From contig CM026565.1 in NCBI GenBank assembly GCA_015143295.1, positions 11,034,041-11,098,040 on the forward strand: DNA of 64,000 nucleotides, in the 5' to 3' direction. Under the pieces are notes generated by a model. The model was not told where the DNA came from. It worked only from the letters and a program-made list of their open reading frames with translations, and ran no database searches. Each line of letters starts with the position of its first letter. Position 1 is the stretch's first letter. This document shows positions 9,695 through 20,953 of this stretch, piece by piece. This DNA is from Tetracentron sinense. Its lineage: Eukaryota; Streptophyta; Magnoliopsida; Trochodendrales; Trochodendraceae. The position numbers and the translations under genes are program-made.

Positions 9695-11240
9695 TTTTTA
9701 TTTTTTTTTTTATCGATAAGCAAGCACCATATATTAACTAAAAGAGGCGATACAAGGCACAAAGAAAATAAAGAGAAGGGGAGAAGAGTTTACAAGTGTA
9801 TAAACTCAACCCAAAAAAAAAAGGAAAAAAGAAAAAACTCCAAACACCCAAAACAATCTCAATAACCCAACACCTCCCTTAGATCCTCTACTTCATATTG
9901 AAGCCCCACCCATTCCATAACCACCATACAGATCTGGGCACAAATACGCTGCACTGAGGAGGATGAATCTTCAAAAGCTCTGAGGTTTCTCTCCTTCCAA
10001 ATCATCAAAGATATAGCCCCCGGGAGCACCGCCCAAATTGCCACCCTAGCTCCATTCCCAATCATCTTCGTCCAACAAGATAAGAAATTGAGAAAGGAAG
10101 AAGGAAAGACTCAGTCAACCCCAACCCAAGAAAGAAAGAAATCCTAAATCCCAAACACAATATGGTAGTGCAATAAGAGATGGTCCACAGTCTCTTCCGC
10201 TTGAAGGCATAAGAAACAACGGTTAGCCAACCTCCACCCTCTATTTTGTAAATGGTCGCATGTTAGAATTTTATTCAATGCCATATTCCACACGAAAAAA
10301 GATACCTTTGAAGGGATGTCAGGATTCCAAACAATCCTATGAGAAAACAACTCAGGGGAAAAGATACAATGAATGTAGCAGAGATCTTACTCAGAACCAA
10401 CCATGGTTGTCTCTAGCCCAAATCCTATTATCCCTAATTTCGTCGCACGGGGAAATCGACGAGATACGCTCCAATAGGTGAGCCATATCTTCAACCTCGC
10501 AATTGTTCAAGTCCCGATGCAAACTCAGACACCACACCACCCCCTCCCCCGACCCCTCATAAGACTCCCCTACTAAGATATTCCTATCAGACGCTAGCAA
10601 GAACAAGTTGCTGAAGTCATCCTTCAGCCTAGTACTTCCACATCAAACATCCAACCAAAACCTAACCTCAGACCCCCTACCAACTATAAACCTGAAGTAC
10701 GACACCACTAGACTAGCATTGGCCATAATGCCTTTCCACAGACTCTGACCATGTGAACCTCTCACCGCTTTTGGAACCTAGCACGACCGTTTTGCGTATT
10801 TGGCAGTGATCACAGCCCACCACAAACTATCCCTCTCCTCCCAGTACCTCCAAACTCATTTCCCTAACAAAGCCTTGTTAACCTGAGTTAGCGGCTTGAG
10901 GATTAAACCCCCATTCTCCTTGGCCCTACACACGAGGTTCCAGTCAACAAGATGGTATTTGAATTTGTCTGCTTTCTCATTCCATATAAATTCTCTTTGG
11001 ATTCTCTCAAGAGCGACCGCCACCGATCGAGAGATGTTCAGAATGGACATAAAATAGGTCAGAAGGCTGCTCAGGGTACTTTGGATAGGAGTCAATTTCC
11101 CTCCTTTAGCTAAACATGATGATTTCCACCCTGAGAGTCTCTTTGCCACCCCATCTAGCACCGGGGTCCAAACCGCTTTGGCTTTAAAGCTCGCACCTTG
11201 CCACTCGTTAAATAAGAAAGCAACACATGGCAACAATTTA
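9695..11240 (-). mobile_element. 5'-truncated LINE (L1-type), minus strand
   Basis: The 3' end lies at the left: a T-run at about 9700-9712 followed by ATCGATAAGCAAGCACC, the complement of a poly(A)-like tail. Reading right to left, 11236-10856 encodes the post-RT region (KAKAVWTPVLDGVAKRLSGW, KGGKLTPIQSTLSSLLTYF). At 10350-10144 is a zinc-finger block of the zf-RVT type (VWNPDIPSKVSFFVWN, then RCFLCLQAEETVDHLLLHY), and 10065-9859 holds the C-terminal part. The frame is broken between these blocks. Endonuclease and RT core are missing, so this is a dead 5'-truncated copy. Its 3' end resembles that of the short LINE at 15994-16663, so they are the same family. Confidence 0.85.
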
Positions 11241-12050
11241 GAGCTTAAATAGAAAGCCTATGAAGAAGCCACATGGAGACCAACCGGATTATAGTAGTAA
11301 TAGCAAAGAGCCCATAAATTGCACGGGTGTATGAAAAAAAGAAACAAAAAATATATTTAAAATAACACATGAGTAGAGACCAATAATGGTACAATAGACA
11401 TAAGAAACTACATAAATGTGACAAAATTCATCAACTATATGAACTTTAAGAAGCACATATATATATATATATATATATATTATAAAAAAAAGTAAAGTAC
11501 GAACATAAAAAAAAAAACAACCATTTGATCTAAATGCCGACGGGTTAAGTAGGAACTTCAGCAAGATCCTCAAGCAAGAGTTACATAGTCAATTAAAGAG
11601 CAAAGGAAGAAACTTAGTGAAACTTCAGCATCATCTAAATTAACATAGTAAACTTACTTTAAAATGAAATGTGAAAATTTTCATGTTCATCTAATATAGA
11701 CATAATGTATTAAAAAATATATATAAACATAAAAAAATAGGAAATTCTTAGCGGAAAAGGACAATCCACAACCCCTTTTTTAACAGCGAAAAATCAAATA
11801 GTTAGGATAATGAAAAAGAAAGAATAAAGTACAAAAATTGAGCATAACTATATAATCTTATAATATGAACATTAAAAAATCTATATGGAAAAAAAAGTCA
11901 AGAGTTTAAAAATCTCATGTAAAAAAATTAAGCCCTTGATGCAAAAAATAAATTCCCACTACTATTTTTACAATTTTATAAAATTTTAAGTCATGGGTCT
12001 TAGCCAACATTGTAAAACCTATATGAAAAGAGGTTAAGAATAAAAAACAA
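11241..12050. other. AT-rich intron with an (AT)n microsatellite
   Basis: No gene is visible. An (AT)n run of about 24 bp lies at 11457-11480. Around 11920-12000 is a diverged copy of the start of the 552-bp duplication described next (AATTAAGCCCTTGATG). Confidence 0.6.
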
Positions 12051-13216
12051 CTCATGTTGGAAATCAAGCCCTTGATCCTAAAAATAAATTCTCACTAATA
12101 TTTTAAATTTTTTATAAAATTGAAAGAAAATTTTCATGGGCTATAACTCAATGGACCCATTCTTATCTCAGATATAAAAAGCTATTAGAAAAAAAATGAA
12201 ATAAAATACCAGAATGAATACATGTTTTCATTCAAAACTAAAAACACATAAAAATATAATTTTGACATATACTTAGAGGGAAAGAGAAAAAGATAATCCA
12301 ATGGGATGAAAACTCTCTCTGATACTCACTGTCTCTAAGAAGCACCATCGATGATAAAATCAGATATCTCAATAATATTTAATAATTTTGTGAAATTTGT
12401 GAAGACATACCTCAAATCATTTTTTCAAAAAATAGTAAGGAACTATAATCTGCCTTGGCCACGACATTTATATCTGCTAAAATCTGATTCAACTAAAATA
12501 TGAGAAATAAAATAAAATGAGATGAACGAGAACGTAACTCAATGAGATTAAGAAGAAAAATTGAATGTTTTCTTAAAGAAATTATGAAAAATAGATTTTT
12601 GTCTCATGTTGGAAATTAAGCTATTGATCCTTAAAAATAAATTCTCACTAATATTTTAAAAAATTTATAAAATTGTAAGAAAATTGTCGTGGGCCCTAGC
12701 CACAATATTAATCAATTGACCCATTCTTATCTCAGATATAAAAAGCTATTAGAAAAAAATGAAATAAAATTCGAATTGAAAGTCTTTTTTTTTTTTATCG
12801 AATTGGAAGTCTGTTGAGATTACTAAAATAATAAATGTTTTCATTCAAAACTAAAAACATATAAAAATAGAATTTTAACACATACTTAGAAGGAGAGAGA
12901 AAGATAATCCAATGGGATGAAAATTCTCTCTGATACTCTCTATTTCTCTAAAAAGCACCATCGACGATAAAATCAGTTTGTCTCAATAATATTTAATAAT
13001 TTTGTGAAATTTGTATTGGCATACCTCAAATCAGTTTTTTAAAAATTAGCAAGGAACTATAATCTTCCTTGGCCACAACATCTATATCTGCTAAAATCTT
13101 ATTCAACTAAAATATGGGAAATAAAATAAAATGAGATGAATGAGAATGTTTCGATGAGATTAAAAAGAAAAATTGAATGTTTTCTTAAAGAAAATACAAA
13201 AAATAGAATTTTTTTC
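12051..13216. repeat. Tandem duplication with a 552-bp period
   Basis: Unit 1 (12051-12602) and unit 2 (12603-13216) both start CTCATGTTGGAAAT and share long blocks in the same order, including ACCCATTCTTATCTCAGATA, AGATAATCCAATGGGATGAA and CACCATCGA.GATAAAATCA. They have diverged by point changes and small indels. A partial third copy precedes them. The sequence is non-coding, and I do not recognise the family. Confidence 0.75.
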
Positions 13217-13799
13217 TAATGCGATCAAAAAATCGAAAGCATTTGTAATAATATTACGTTCTTAGGTAATGTGAGTGATCACAATAAAAAGAGGAAAATA
13301 AAGTTTTAAGATTGTAATAATATTAATTTAATTAAGTGGAGAGATAAAATAAGAGGTTTTTAGGGAATATTAGGAATCACAATTAAGATAAAAATAATAA
13401 TAATTAATAGACTCATTATATGGATCATTAAATTAGGGATAGGGAGATAATAATTAAGATGATAAAATAATAATTAATAGATTCATTATATGGATCATAT
13501 AATTAGGAGTGGTCATATCATTTAATTGAGCAAAAGTAACGGTTACCAAATATATTATGTGTTGTCTTTCAATTGGATCAATCAAAGAGGATTGCCATGT
13601 AAGATGACACATGGTATCAACTTGAAAGGAGAATCGAGAGATTTGAGATATGCCACGTGGCATCAACCGGCATATAGTATTAGTATAGATAGATGGGTGG
13701 ATTGGTTCAGACATAATTATCTCCAAAAAAACTCCTTATGGACTATGAAGTATCCGTCTTTGGTCTCATGAAGAATCAAAAGTTCACTAAACATCAGAC
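13217..13799. other. AT-rich intron with a short tandem repeat
   Basis: Two copies of AATAATTAATAGA(C/T)TCAT plus TATATGGATCAT occur about 68 bp apart (about 13399 and 13467). Otherwise there is no gene or recognised repeat. LINE-like sequence starts by about 13800. Confidence 0.5.
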
Positions 13800-14652
13800 C
13801 CCAGGCTCAGAAGATGTTCATCTGCCTGATTGGTAATGGTCAGAATACAAGGTTCTGGCTGGACCCTTGCACCCACGAGGTATTCTTCTACACCTTGTGC
13901 CTAATAACTTCTTTTTGTTGGAGCCCCCCTAAAGATGCTTGGGTTGCTGGTTATCGAGACCATGCTGGTTGGAGAGTTAGCAGTTCATATCTACCTGAAC
14001 TATATGATGCTTGGGATGAAATTCCGGCTATATCCACTCTTGGCAACTCGAGAAATGATAAAGTAGTTTGGAAGCCCACTACTAATGGTCAGTTCTTGCT
14101 AAATTCATCTTGGAAGCTTATTTGAACACACCTCGAACGCACCAATCGTGGGTCAGCTAGACTGAGCTGGTTTGGTTTAGTGGAAACATTCCTAAGCACT
14201 CTATGGTTACATGGATGGCATGCAACAATGCTTTGCTTACCATGGAGAAGCTGGTTAGGCATGAATTATCTCTAGAGCCACCTGCGCCCTTTTTAGAAAT
14301 TCTGATGAAGACATGAATCATCTTTTTGTGGGTCGCCCTTTCGTAACGATTATTTGGAGAGACATTTGCCTCAAATTGATGCTGAGATGCCGCACTCACC
14401 ATAGCTGGAACCATCTGAGAGATTGGATGGCTCAGTAGAGTAAGAAGAAGGGGCCTATAGCGAATGTAAGGAAGCTTGCGTTTGGTGCATTTGTGTACCT
14501 TGCACATTAGTATATAGAAAAGAAAATCATTGATGATGTTAGATGCAAGATGCACAATGATATGTCAGAAATAGAAGATACCACCATGCACAGGAAAAGC
14601 TTGTGATGCTGTAGAGTGCTAATGTCCGTTGGTGCAATGCGCCGGTGACTTG

Positions 14653-15827
14653 GGTAAGCTCAAGGTTTGAAATTTCGACGAAATTTCGTATATTTCGACG
14701 ATATTTTTCGATCTCGACGGGTTCCGAAACATCTGAATCATATATTTTCGTTTTTACAAAATTTCACAAATTTCGACGAAATTTCGTAAATTTCGACGAA
14801 ATTTCGTAAATTTCGACGAAATTTCGTATATTTCGGTCAAAATATTTTCTACTGGTTTTTTTTTTTACATTTTCTCACACGGTTTTTACAAAATTTCGCA
14901 AATTTCAATCAAAATATCGTATATTTCGACGAAATTTCGTATATTTCGATCAAAATATTTTCTACTGGTTTTTTTTTTACATTTTCTCACACGGTTTTTA
15001 CAAAATTTCGCAAATTTCAATCAAAATATCGTATATTTTGACGAAATTTCGTATATTTCGGTCAAAATATTTTCTACTGTTTTTTTTTTATATATTTTTT
15101 GTTGTTTACTTATTTATACTTAAGTTGTAATGATCATTTACAAAATAGAACTTATGTTATAAAATAATAATTTTAAATGTCTCTTTATAAATTAATTTCA
15201 TTCTTATCTATATTTCAAAACCCTCCCTTAGATTACACTAATTACAATAAAGATTTTTTTTTAATTGCATAAATGACCATATTACCCCTGTGTTGCAAGT
15301 ATTAACTTAATTATATTTTATAAATTAAATATTATTTAACTATTCTTAGTATTGATTTTTATTATACACACAATAAAAAATTATATAAAATCTTAATACA
15401 ATGTTTTTAATTGTAACTATTCTTAGTATTGATTTAACTATTCTTAGTATTGATTTTGATTGTATTAGAGTTAATTGTTATGTTTGATTGAGAAATGAAT
15501 GCAACTTTTTATGTAAGTTACATCAATATTAGTGAATCATACACTGTCGTCAGCGTCAGCGCACGTCTTTGGCTCCCTTCTCATTGCATCTCTTATATAC
15601 ATTGTTGTTTTTTTAAATTTTTTCATTCTCAGATGTGTATTAACATTTATTTTAACATTTCCTGAAGTTTCATTGAAAAATTATATGTTTTCCACTTCTT
15701 TTTTTTTTCCTCCACGTGCGATATTGTTCCCGCGATATCGATACATCTTGCAAAATATCATTGATATATCTTTTTTCCACGGCTCGAAATGACATGCGAT
15801 ATCGATATTCAGAACCTTGGGTAAGCT
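14653..15827. mobile_element. Non-autonomous hAT-type element with TTTCGACGAAAT repeats
   Basis: The element (14661-15819) starts CAAGGTTTGAA and ends as the complement of CAAGGTTCTGAA. It is flanked by an 8-bp duplication GGTAAGCT (14653-14660 and 15820-15827). The 8-bp duplication and the CAAGG ends (CARNG rule) point to hAT. The left third is a tandem field of AAATTTCG and TATATTTCGACG units, including two near-identical ~115-bp blocks around TTTTCTACTGGTTTTTTTTT. The right end has GCGATATCGATA motifs. No transposase is encoded. It sits in the plus-strand LINE, whose sequence resumes exactly after the duplication. Confidence 0.78.
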
Positions 15828-15978
15828 GGAGACCTCCGTATAACCGTCATTTGTATAAATGCAGATGGCCCTTTCAAAGGATCTAGGGGTGGTTATGGGG
15901 CCATTTTTAGAGATTCAAGGAAGGTTATTTGGAGCTTATGGCGATCGAGGGGTATTGAAGTTGCAATCCAGCTGGGAT

Positions 15979-16678
15979 TCTTGAAGGTGCAGATTTTTTT
16001 TTGATCGATAAAGCATTCAATGTATTAAGATTGGAAGAAAGAAGTACAGGGAGACAACATGGCCACAAAGTTTATGGGCATATAAACTCAAAACCGAGAA
16101 AAAGCAAAAACAAACCCTATCCCCCCTAGGATGAACATTTAGTACATGATACCCCGTATTTCCTCCCCTCTACACTGGATCCCTACCCACTCCATGACAA
16201 CCAACTGAATGCGATCACAAATTCGGGGAACGGTAGAAAAAACATCCTCAAAAACTCTGAGATTTCTCTCTTTCCAAAACACCCAAGAAAAAGCCCCAGG
16301 GAGGACTCCCCAAATCACCTCAAAAGCACCCGTCCCATTATCCAAAGACCAACAGGATAAGAAGTTATGAAAGGTTGAGGGAAAAACCTAGGCAACCCCC
16401 ATGCGGTAGAGGAAAAAACCCCACACCTCTTGTATTACAGGGCAGTGCAAAAAGAGATGATCTACCGACTCTTCCGCTTTGGGGCACATAAAGCAGCGGT
16501 TAGCCAAACTTCATCCTCTATGCTGCAAGTGATCACATGTTAGAATTTTATTCAAAGTTGCAAACCATAGGAAGAAAGATACCTTAGAGGGAATTCCCGG
16601 ATTCCACACAACCCTATGAGCAAACGATTCACCCGGAGTAGGGGACAATGATTGTAGCAAAAATCTTGAAGGTGCAGA
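15979..16678 (-). mobile_element. Short 5'-truncated LINE with 15-bp target duplication
   Basis: A 670-bp LINE tail (15994-16663) on the minus strand is bounded by TCTTGAAGGTGCAGA on both sides (15979-15993 and 16664-16678). The T-run and GATCGATAAAGCATTCAATG at the left are its 3' end. Minus-strand protein pieces (16747-16511, 16345-16139) match the C-terminal part of the LINE at 9695-11240, for example VVWNPGIPSKVSFFLWFATL and VFWKERNLRVFED. Truncation at the 5' end and a long target duplication are the usual result of target-primed reverse transcription. It is inserted in the RNase H region of the plus-strand LINE. Confidence 0.9.
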
Positions 16679-17142
16679 CTGAATCGGATTCCAAATGAAC
16701 CGTTGACTATCTGAAAGGAGAAATCTCTCAGCCTTGGGCTTGTGCATTTGTTATTGCTAGTATAGATGATCTTGCCAATGGGTTTGAGCTGTTCGAAATA
16801 TGCCATACCCCTCTGAGTCCAATAGGGTGGCAGACTTTCTCTCTGCAAAAGATTGTTTTTGATGACTCATGGGGGTGTAATTGTTTTTGTTGGAATATAT
16901 TTTGGTCGGGGTCTACCTAACCCTGGCCTTTCCCCCAAAAAAGACGGCAGATTATCTTTCAAAATTGTGTACCTCTCATAGTGAAATAGTTCTAGATAAT
17001 GATGAGTTCTCATCAGTGTTAACTAGAGATTGTATACAATGAAGCGGGGGGTTGCAAGTATTTAAGAGGGTCATTTTGTTCATATTTTATAACATCTGGT
17101 AGAGGTCCACCTAACCCCAGCTTTCCTTCCCTCAAAAAAAAA

Positions 17143-17364
17143 CAAGGGGGACCATAGGAAACACATCTATTCTTCTGCAAACAAACTGAGCCTCTATAAT
17201 TAAGTGGTAAGAAACTAATTCCAAGATACTACAAATAAGTAACTGTCTCAATGTAATTTTTTCTTACTTTTTTTCATTTTATTGTTTGAATATTCATAAG
17301 CTAAGACCAATTCAATTATCCTCTGTGTCATGCATAAACTGAACCAACAACTGGGATAAGCATG
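17143..17364. other. Junction between LINE tail and Gypsy LTR
   Basis: About 220 bp of AT-rich sequence without coding or repeat signal lies between the LINE A-run and the point where similarity to the right LTR of the minus-strand Gypsy element begins. Confidence 0.4.
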
Positions 17365-18842
17365 AAAATTAAAGTTAGGGTTAATAATTCTCTACTAAAC
17401 AATCTAGGTAATACCCAAATCCAATCCCAAAAAGTTTTAGGGTTTAGATTGTGATCACAAATCTAATCCTATTCTCACTGTTCCAACCCCCAGAAATTCC
17501 TAAAGTCAAATATGATAGTATAGGATCTAAATAACCCTAAACAATATTCCAATCAAAGATTATTTTTTCCTCAAATAAAGCATAGGGATTTCTATAAATT
17601 GAAGGATTAACAAATCCATGCTTCAACTTTTTTTTTTCATGCTTCAAATACAATCAAGAATATCAAAATAATATTTAAATAACTCGACTTGATATTCAAG
17701 ACATACCCAAGCTCAATTTAATCATATCCCTAAGGTAACTGTTTCGTTTGGAATTTTCTGTAGGTGCCAAATAGAGATTCATCCAATATTCAGTACCTCT
17801 TAAGATTTAATACAAAAATATGCAACCAATAACCCTAATAAAGGATCCAAAATATATCCCAATAGATCCAGTATTTGAAATAAATCAAATCCGCACAATA
17901 AATAGAGTTTCAGGTATTTCAGGTTTTGAGAATCGGAGAAAATAAATTTAGATCTATAAATATTCTACAATAACTAAAAATTCCATAATATATATGAATA
18001 AATTCTGAAAATAGATGAAAAATACCAGTGTAGTCAAGGTGTCTAGGTGATGCCTAGGCGATTAGGCAAATTAACATTTAATGTTGTAAAAATTGAATGT
18101 AAGTCTTTTTCTGTTGAATTATTAGTTGACTTTTTGACCTTGTAGATGAAAATATTTTTGAAGACTAAATATGAGATTTTTTTTACCAGAGTTTTTGGTT
18201 TTAGTAATGTTTTGATATAGTAGAATTTATGAAATTTAAAATTGGAGAAATACCTTAACATTTGCAAGTTGAAATTTTGACCAAATCTCTAAAAGGCGCT
18301 AAAAAACAGATTTGGTTCTTGAACTGTAATGTTCACTTTTTGTTCTTCAGGAATTTGGTTCTTAGATAATTTTTATTGAATTCAAATGGGGGTATAACCT
18401 TATTTACGTATAAATATCATGAGTAATGAATTCATTTACTTAAGATATTTATATGTAAATAAGCTAAAAACCAGGCTTCCAATTAACAGGAAATGAGTAT
18501 GGTTCAAAAAGCCCACCTAGAGAGACGCCTAAACGATGACAATCCAAAAACGCCTAGACGACTACCTAGGCGACGCCTTGAATACACTGAAAAATACCTC
18601 TTGGTTGATGGATATGTTAGCGAGTCCACACTCTTCGATTCGATCTGGGGATATCTTCGAAACAAGAAGGATCAATCACCCTCTTACTAAATTCAGCACT
18701 AGTAAGTTACAGAACAACTGCTGAGAAAATTCTCAAACTTATTCAATAATCAATCACCATAATTCTCGAAAGAGGCATTACATATTTATAGGCAAAAGAG
18801 TGATTCAATCACCCTCTTACAAAAGAACACAGCTTCTTCAAC
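17365..18842 (-). repeat. 3' LTR of Gypsy element D, with inserted MITE
   Basis: The block matches the right LTR (45310-45870) in order. Without the 561-bp MITE it is about 0.9 kb. On the minus strand it has a TATA box (CCTATAAATATG, about 18783-18794). The outer left boundary is degraded and the inner boundary near 18842 is approximate. The right LTR lacks the corresponding part beyond about 45870. Confidence 0.6.
18016..18598. mobile_element. MITE of the CCTAGGCG family, copy 1
   Basis: The element (18027-18587) starts AGTGTAGTCAAGGTGTCTAG and ends as the complement of GTGTATTCAAGGCGTCGCC. It is flanked by an 11-bp direct repeat TGAAAAATACC (18016-18026 and 18588-18598). Both ends carry repeated CCTAGGCG/CGCCTAGG motifs. 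A second member lies at 36172-36380. The duplication length suggests a Mutator-like origin, but hAT cannot be excluded because copy 2 shows only 8 clear bases. No transposase; the 65-codon ORF at its right end is incidental. Confidence 0.7.
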
Positions 18843-19271
18843 ACTGTATAAGGTCTTGCTTTCCTTGAATACAGCTTTTGAAAAGCTCCTCTTGGAAACC
18901 TCTTTGGCCATAGACCATAACCTTGTCTCCCAGTCTAAACTCTGCAGATCTCGAGTATTGGCATCATTCCTGTATTATTCATTACTTAAGGCTATCCTTT
19001 GTTTAACATCTTCATGAACCTCATGAATATGCTTGGAAAAATCAGCTGCGTCATTATTTATCCTTTTTCCACTGGAAATTCAATGAGATCAACCGGCTTG
19101 CGTGACTTCAAACTTGTCACAATCTCAATTGGAGATCTCCCTATATCCTGTTCACTAAACTATTGTAAGCAAACTTAGTAGTATGCAAGGTCAAATCCCA
19201 TGATTGTACCCTTTTACTACTAAACTTCTCAACAAAATTTCCTAAACTTTTGTTACTAACTTCTACCCATA
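18843..19271 (-). pseudogene. Integrase C-terminal part of Gypsy element D
   Basis: Minus-strand translation gives scattered matches to the end of a chromovirus integrase (WDLTLHTTKFAYNSL, then FRLGDKVMVYG and RGFQEELFKS in the GPY/F region). The integrase core continues at 35492-36163 on the other side of LTR B2. The target at the junction is TTCTACCCAT / CTATCGGTC. Broken fossil. Confidence 0.65.
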
Positions 19272-19444
19272 TGTAGAACCCCGAAACTCAATCACCTAGT
19301 TGGTGAATAGTGTCTGCGAATAGTGTCAATGAATAGTGAATTTTGGTCAAAAATAGTTTACTGTGTTATGATGTATGTATTATTAATAAGAGGAGTTGGG
19401 CCCAAAAATATAAAGGTATCTGGGTATTAAAGCCAAGGTAAAAG

Positions 19445-20893
19445 TGTTAGCCTCAGGGTTACAACCATAAGTACCCCTATTAATTTTGATAATAACATAA
19501 TAATATAATGAAATATTTGATACTAATGAAACCATTTACGTGCGTGAACATTTCAGATTACATAAGTTGATAGCACTCCAATCATGAAAAATGATGGAAA
19601 TTACCCAAGAAGAAGTTCAACTCACTGAATAAAAGATGAAGATCCAAGATAAGACCTTAGTCCAAGTCAGGTCCATTGAAAACAAAAGGCAAAATCACAA
19701 GATCCAAGTCAAGCCAAGATCATCTCTCATCACTTTTTAATGTATTTACTTTTTATTCTGAGAATGTATAGGACTTATGTAAAATGTCCTCAAAAGGATG
19801 GTAAGTTGAAAAGCTCAAGAATTATAGATTGACCATAGGAGCCTAGGACATTTTTGAAGATTACTCCAAAGCTCTAATTAATCATAAAATTTTGATAAGA
19901 GTATAGCTAATTGACCTAGGGAATCAATCACATCCCTTCAGTGTGATCCAAGACTGAATTCATAATTTTTACTCTGAATTCGTCGACGAATTCTCTAGGT
20001 AGATTGAATTCGGCGACGAAGTCATTACAGAAATTTTCAAATTCAGTTCTAGTTCTTGATTTCGGCGACGAAATCTTTGGCTGGGTTAACTTCGGCGATG
20101 AACTCAAGTGGGAACTCCACTTCGTCGACGAAATCATGTCTGAAACTGAAAAATCTTTGCAACGGCTAGTTTGCAACGGACCTAAAAGCATTTAATGTTA
20201 CCCCAACGGCACTATTAGATCAATTGGTATAAAAGGAGTTCATTTATGAACATATAACAACTCTTGATCACAGCAATAACTCCCATCTATCACCTATTCA
20301 CTGCTATTGATTTTCATTTACTCTCATACTTAGAAAATCCCCAAAAATTCTCTTGAACTTACTTGACTCCTACCTACTTTGAGAGACTTAATTAGAATTT
20401 GTATTTCACTCTTATTCAGCTCATTTTAAGGAGCTTTCTCTTCGGATTTTTAATCCAAAAACTCATTTATTGAAAGTAGTCAAGAATCCAGGATTCTTGC
20501 ACTGAAGTTATTGCTTCAGTTATTTCAAGAGAGGGTTGTCTCTTGAGAGGTTTTAGCTCAGCCTAAAGGAGAGCTTGTAAGGTAACATCTCGACCTGTAA
20601 GAGAGATTGTAAAGGTTTGGACTCCACCTGTAAAGGAGCCAATGCGATTAAGGAATCGTGGTGAATCCTCTAGTTGGAAGCTGAGGCGGGGAGTAGGCTG
20701 GATTGCTGAACCTCGTAAACAAATCTTGAGTTTGCATTCTCCTTATCTCTTCTCTCTTTCCTTTAAATATTCTACAGTTCAGCTTGTTGCATATTTAATT
20801 TTATTCCGCACTTTTGAATTTGTAGTTCATTTTTTTTAAAAACCTGCTATAGACCCTATTCACCCCCCCTTTAGGGTCATTACCTGGCCAACA
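19445..20893 (+). repeat. 5' LTR of the Copia element
   Basis: It begins TGTTAGCCTCAGGG and ends CATTACCTGGCCAACA. It contains the palindrome cluster (19976-20132) and a TATA box. A sequence like its first 80 bp (TGTTAGCC...TTAATTTTGAT.ATAACA) recurs as a diverged remnant at 50923, so related elements exist upstream of the host gene. Confidence 0.92.
19976..20235 (+). promoter_or_regulatory. Palindrome cluster and TATA box in the Copia 5' LTR
   Basis: Five copies of a 12-bp near-palindrome TTCG(T/G)CGA(C/T)GAA lie at 19979, 20009, 20061, 20091 and 20121. The first is part of a perfect 18-bp palindrome GAATTCGTCGACGAATTC (19976-19993). A TATA box TATAAAAG follows at 20228-20235, about 95 bp after the last copy. 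Repeated palindromes just upstream of a TATA box look like a multi-site transcription-factor-binding enhancer in U3. The factor is unknown. The 3' LTR has the same arrangement at 32118-32428. Confidence 0.65.
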
Positions 20894-20895
20894 AT

Positions 20896-20907
20896 TGGTA
20901 TCCGAGC
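20896..20907 (+). other. Primer binding site of the Copia element
   Basis: TGGTATCCGAGC starts three bases after the LTR end and matches the complement of the initiator tRNA-Met 3' end (TGGTATCAGAGC) except for one base. This is the standard primer of plant Copia elements. Confidence 0.85.
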
Positions 20908-20953
20908 CTAATACTCTAAATAGATCTAAACAATCTGAGTAATCGAGTTTATT

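Larger units (their letters stand above)
13800..17142 (+). mobile_element. LINE (L1-type) 3' part, interrupted by a hAT element and another LINE
   Basis: The plus strand encodes the end of a plant L1 ORF2. At 13814-14125 is the block IGNGQNTRFWLDPC...KVVWKPTTNGQFLLNSSWK, which lies before and in the zf-RVT region. At about 14150-14640 the frame is broken. At 15840-16860 there is RNase H-like sequence (CNADGPF; later ADYLSKLC and a final DCIQ stop near 17040). It ends in an A-run at 17133-17141. The phrase GGTC.ACCTAACCC occurs twice in the 3' end (about 16909 and 17104), a small internal duplication. The hAT element (14661-15819) and the minus-strand LINE (15994-16663) are later insertions. 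The 5' end is not defined. Confidence 0.8.

Noticed and set aside
18493-18724. Small ORFs with RR-rich text
   Set aside because: They translate the CCTAGGCG-rich end of the MITE and adjoining LTR; the composition reflects the DNA repeat.
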